Source: JADHUC01 sp964617665
Lineage (GTDB): Bacteria > Planctomycetota > Planctomycetia > Pirellulales > Pirellulaceae
DNA: 7,771 bases
Direction of reading: 5' to 3'
NCBI GenBank assembly: GCA_964617665.1
Contig: CAZUAH010000628.1
Coordinates: forward strand, 1-7,771
This document shows positions 6,139 through 7,771 of this stretch, one piece after another (the stretch's first letter is position 1; each line of letters starts with the position of its first letter). A program made the translations under genes and the position numbers. The notes beneath the pieces were generated by a model. The model ran no database searches. It was not told the DNA's origin and saw only the letters and a program-made list of their open reading frames with translations.

Positions 6139-6423
6139 ATGGCTACGTACATTCTCTTGAGCAATCTGACCGACGCGGGAGCAGCGACTATCAAGAAGAA
6201 CCCGGAACGCATCAAGCAGGTGGACCAAGAGCTGGAGTCGATGGGGGCGAGAGTGATCTCCCAGTTTGCAGTACTGGGACCTTACGATTTCGTGAACATC
6301 GTCGAGGCGCCGGACAACCAGACCATCGCCCGCATTTCCGCCGAACTGTCCTCGCGTGGCACGGTGAGGATTTTGACGATGGCCGCAACCCCAATCGATG
6401 ACTTCATAGCCAGTTTCGCGTAG
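6139..6423 (+). CDS. GYD-domain protein
   Basis: A complete 94-aa single-domain protein of the GYD family (PF08734), small cytoplasmic proteins with a ferredoxin-like alpha/beta fold and no established biochemical function. It shows the family pattern throughout: ATYILLSNLTDAGAATIK at the start (first strand and helix), a helix through about 22-35, and a second strand leading to the diagnostic LGPYDFVNIVEAPD (GPYD at 47-50, in place of the literal GYD). A second helix with ARISAELSSRG and a final strand VRILTMAA follow. The length matches stand-alone family members. A strong ribosome site, AGGGGAGG (6125-6132), lies 6 nt before the ATG. There is no signal peptide or cysteine cluster. It lies on the same strand, 342 bp after the FixJ-type regulator and convergent with the glycosidase gene, so it may be a target of the regulator. 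A metabolite-binding or stress-related role would be speculation. Confidence 0.92.
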   Translation: MATYILLSNLTDAGAATIKKNPERIKQVDQELESMGARVISQFAVLGPYDFVNIVEAPDNQTIARISAELSSRGTVRILTMAATPIDDFIASFA

Positions 6424-6435
6424 GCGCGTTCGGAC

Positions 6436-6466
6436 CGTAGTCGCTGCATCCTGCGGCGAGTCTACG
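6436..6466. terminator. Strong hairpin between convergent GYD and GH116 genes
   Basis: CGTAGTCGCTGCA (6436-6448) pairs with TGCGGCGA plus CTACG (6452-6459 and 6462-6466) around a 3-nt TCC loop, giving 13 base pairs with one wobble and a 2-nt bulge. It starts 12 nt after the GYD stop and its right arm covers the glycosidase stop codon, a good place for a bidirectional terminator. It lacks a T-run on either side, so it would be non-canonical. Confidence 0.55.
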
Positions 6467-7771
6467 ACAGCTTCACATTAATCGATTGCCCGGCGTCGAG
6501 CACAACTTCCTGTGCGAATTCGACCTGGGCGAGGTGATCCGTCAACTCCAGCGTTGCGGTGATGCTGTTGTCGCCTGCCGTTGCCGTGACGGAGTCTGGC
6601 GTTCGTCCGTCAAGATCCACGGCCATCGTTTTCAGTCGCAATCGACCGTGCCTGACCTCCACGCTATTGGTCTGTGAGTCCCCATCACGAGCTTGGCTGA
6701 TCGTGCCCCAACCTTCGGCCGACGTAAACGCGGCGCGGAAATCATCACGCCCCAGCCGCGGGGCGAACTCGAGATATCCCTTGGGGCCGTGGCAGTTGAA
6801 ACCGCACGTCGCCTGGAACACGCCGTAGCTGGCCATCGCGCGGGAGTAGTGGTCGCTGCACTCGACTTCGTTGTAGGGGTTGCGCAACGCGGCATTGTAG
6901 CGGTCGTGGATGGCTCGCGTGACCGCCAAGCCATTCTGCAGCAAATCGGGCTCGTCGAGACCTTCCCAAATCATGTGCGCGGCGGCCTGATACTCGAAGC
7001 CGGTCATGCACTCGTTGAAATAGCCGTATTGCCAGTGCTTTTTGAAGGCCGGGTTCTTTCCGCCCTTGGGCCACGAGCACATGATCAGCCCGGCGTCACC
7101 CGCCGTGGCATACCACCGTCCCGGCACGAATTGTTCTCGGAAAGGCCCAACGTCAGGAACAAAGCTGTACGTCCACAGCGCCCGCAAGGCCGAGAGTTGC
7201 TTGTCGCGATCGAACAGCCGCCCCAGGCCGACCCAATGCGCCCACGTTTGGCCGAACACCTGGTCGATGTAGCAGCCCGATCCAACGCCGATTTTGTCTT
7301 TGTGCTGTGAGTCTTCGATTTGGATGAAGTACTCGCCGTTAAAGGTCTCCAGAATCGATTGTTCGCCGCGTTTGGCGATTTCACGGCATTGCGCTGCGAA
7401 CGGCTCGTCGCCCATCTCAGTCGCCATGGCTTCGCCCGCCTTGAGCATGGCCAGATACAGCGAACTAATGAAGCTGATCTTGCCATACCAATTCGCATCC
7501 AACGTATTGGGCTGGGCGCCTTCCAGCATGCCATCCGCATTGCCGTCGCGTTGGATCATGAACTCTACCGCCTTCTTCACCTTCGGCCAAAGCCGGCGCA
7601 GGAATGCCGAGTCGGCCGACATCTGATGCTCGCGCAAGACGCCCAAGACACGACCACAGTGGCCGTCATCCGCGTGGTGATTGGAACCGGAGAGTTTGGT
7701 ACGCATGCCGATGCCGCCGTCGGCGTGTTGACCGATCCCGAAGTTGACGCGTTCTCGCTCGATCCGTTCGA
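6462..7771 (-). CDS. GH116-family glycosidase (GBA2-like), C-terminal part, 5' end outside window
   Basis: About 435 C-terminal residues of a retaining beta-glycosidase of the glucosylceramidase/DUF608 type (GH116); family members act on beta-glucosides and beta-xylosides. The frame is open to the right edge, reading NFGIGQHADGGIGMRTKLSG before the internal Met at 7706, so that Met is not the start. Counting from it, the (alpha/alpha)6 catalytic barrel shows REHQMSADSAFLRRLWPKVK (25-44), RDGNADGMLEGAQPNTLDANW (53-73) and CYIDQVFGQTW (145-155). Further on are NECMTGFEYQAAAHMIWEGL (231-250) and NPYNEVECSDHYSRAMASYG (276-295). Aligned from memory with human GBA2 and bacterial TxGH116, Asp70 fits the acid/base, and Glu280 and Arg289 (spacing 9) fit substrate-binding Glu777/Arg786; the nucleophile region lies beyond the edge. 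After about 310 comes a beta-rich C-terminal extension. A signal peptide cannot be judged. Family assignment is firm; the substrate is unknown. Confidence 0.9.
   Translation of the reverse strand, partial: ERIERERVNFGIGQHADGGIGMRTKLSGSNHHADDGHCGRVLGVLREHQMSADSAFLRRLWPKVKKAVEFMIQRDGNADGMLEGAQPNTLDANWYGKISFISSLYLAMLKAGEAMATEMGDEPFAAQCREIAKRGEQSILETFNGEYFIQIEDSQHKDKIGVGSGCYIDQVFGQTWAHWVGLGRLFDRDKQLSALRALWTYSFVPDVGPFREQFVPGRWYATAGDAGLIMCSWPKGGKNPAFKKHWQYGYFNECMTGFEYQAAAHMIWEGLDEPDLLQNGLAVTRAIHDRYNAALRNPYNEVECSDHYSRAMASYGVFQATCGFNCHGPKGYLEFAPRLGRDDFRAAFTSAEGWGTISQARDGDSQTNSVEVRHGRLRLKTMAVDLDGRTPDSVTATAGDNSITATLELTDHLAQVEFAQEVVLDAGQSINVKLS

Overview
The window is GC-rich and gene-dense and most likely comes from a planctomycete or a similar environmental bacterium. 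This is an inference from content only: a GBA2-like GH116 glycosidase, the start of a secreted sialate O-acetylesterase, a FixL/FixJ-like two-component pair with a long soluble kinase, and a stand-alone GYD-domain protein. No rRNA or other taxonomic marker is present. I see no tRNA, rRNA, CRISPR array, insertion sequence or phage gene.

Layout. (1) Positions 2-898, plus strand: the C-terminal part of a sulfur-carrier protein with a TusA domain (CPGP motif) and a DsrE2-like domain. The frame is open to the left edge and the first codons read like the end of a rhodanese domain, so this is probably the tail of a larger rhodanese-TusA-DsrE fusion. (2) 952-1880, minus strand: a two-gene unit under a promoter with a perfect TATAAT box. 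Its first gene keeps only the signal peptide and the first conserved block of a sialate O-acetylesterase; its second is a complete short-chain dehydrogenase with a GTG start. (3) 1881-2585: a 0.7-kb divergent intergenic region with no convincing gene but several short dyads. (4) 2586-5796, plus strand: a REC-PAS-GAF-GAF histidine kinase overlapping by 11 nt a FixJ-type response regulator. (5) 5797-6138: a leader region with a possible promoter and a GC hairpin, then a GYD-domain gene (6139-6423). (6) 6462 to the right edge, minus strand: the C-terminal part of a GH116 glycosidase. A strong hairpin separates it from the convergent GYD gene.

How the genes might work together. The kinase has no membrane segment and carries PAS and GAF sensory modules, so it should sense a cytoplasmic signal and phosphorylate the FixJ-like regulator; the receiver at the kinase N-terminus adds a second phosphorylation input or feedback point. 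The GYD gene lies on the same strand with its own leader and is the nearest candidate target. The persulfide-relay protein, the SDR and the glycosidase have no visible mechanistic link to the signalling pair. The least ordinary features are the truncated esterase with intact expression signals, the domain order of the kinase, and the truncated multidomain sulfur-transfer protein at the left edge. I found nothing that clearly amounts to a new defence, mobile or biosynthetic system.
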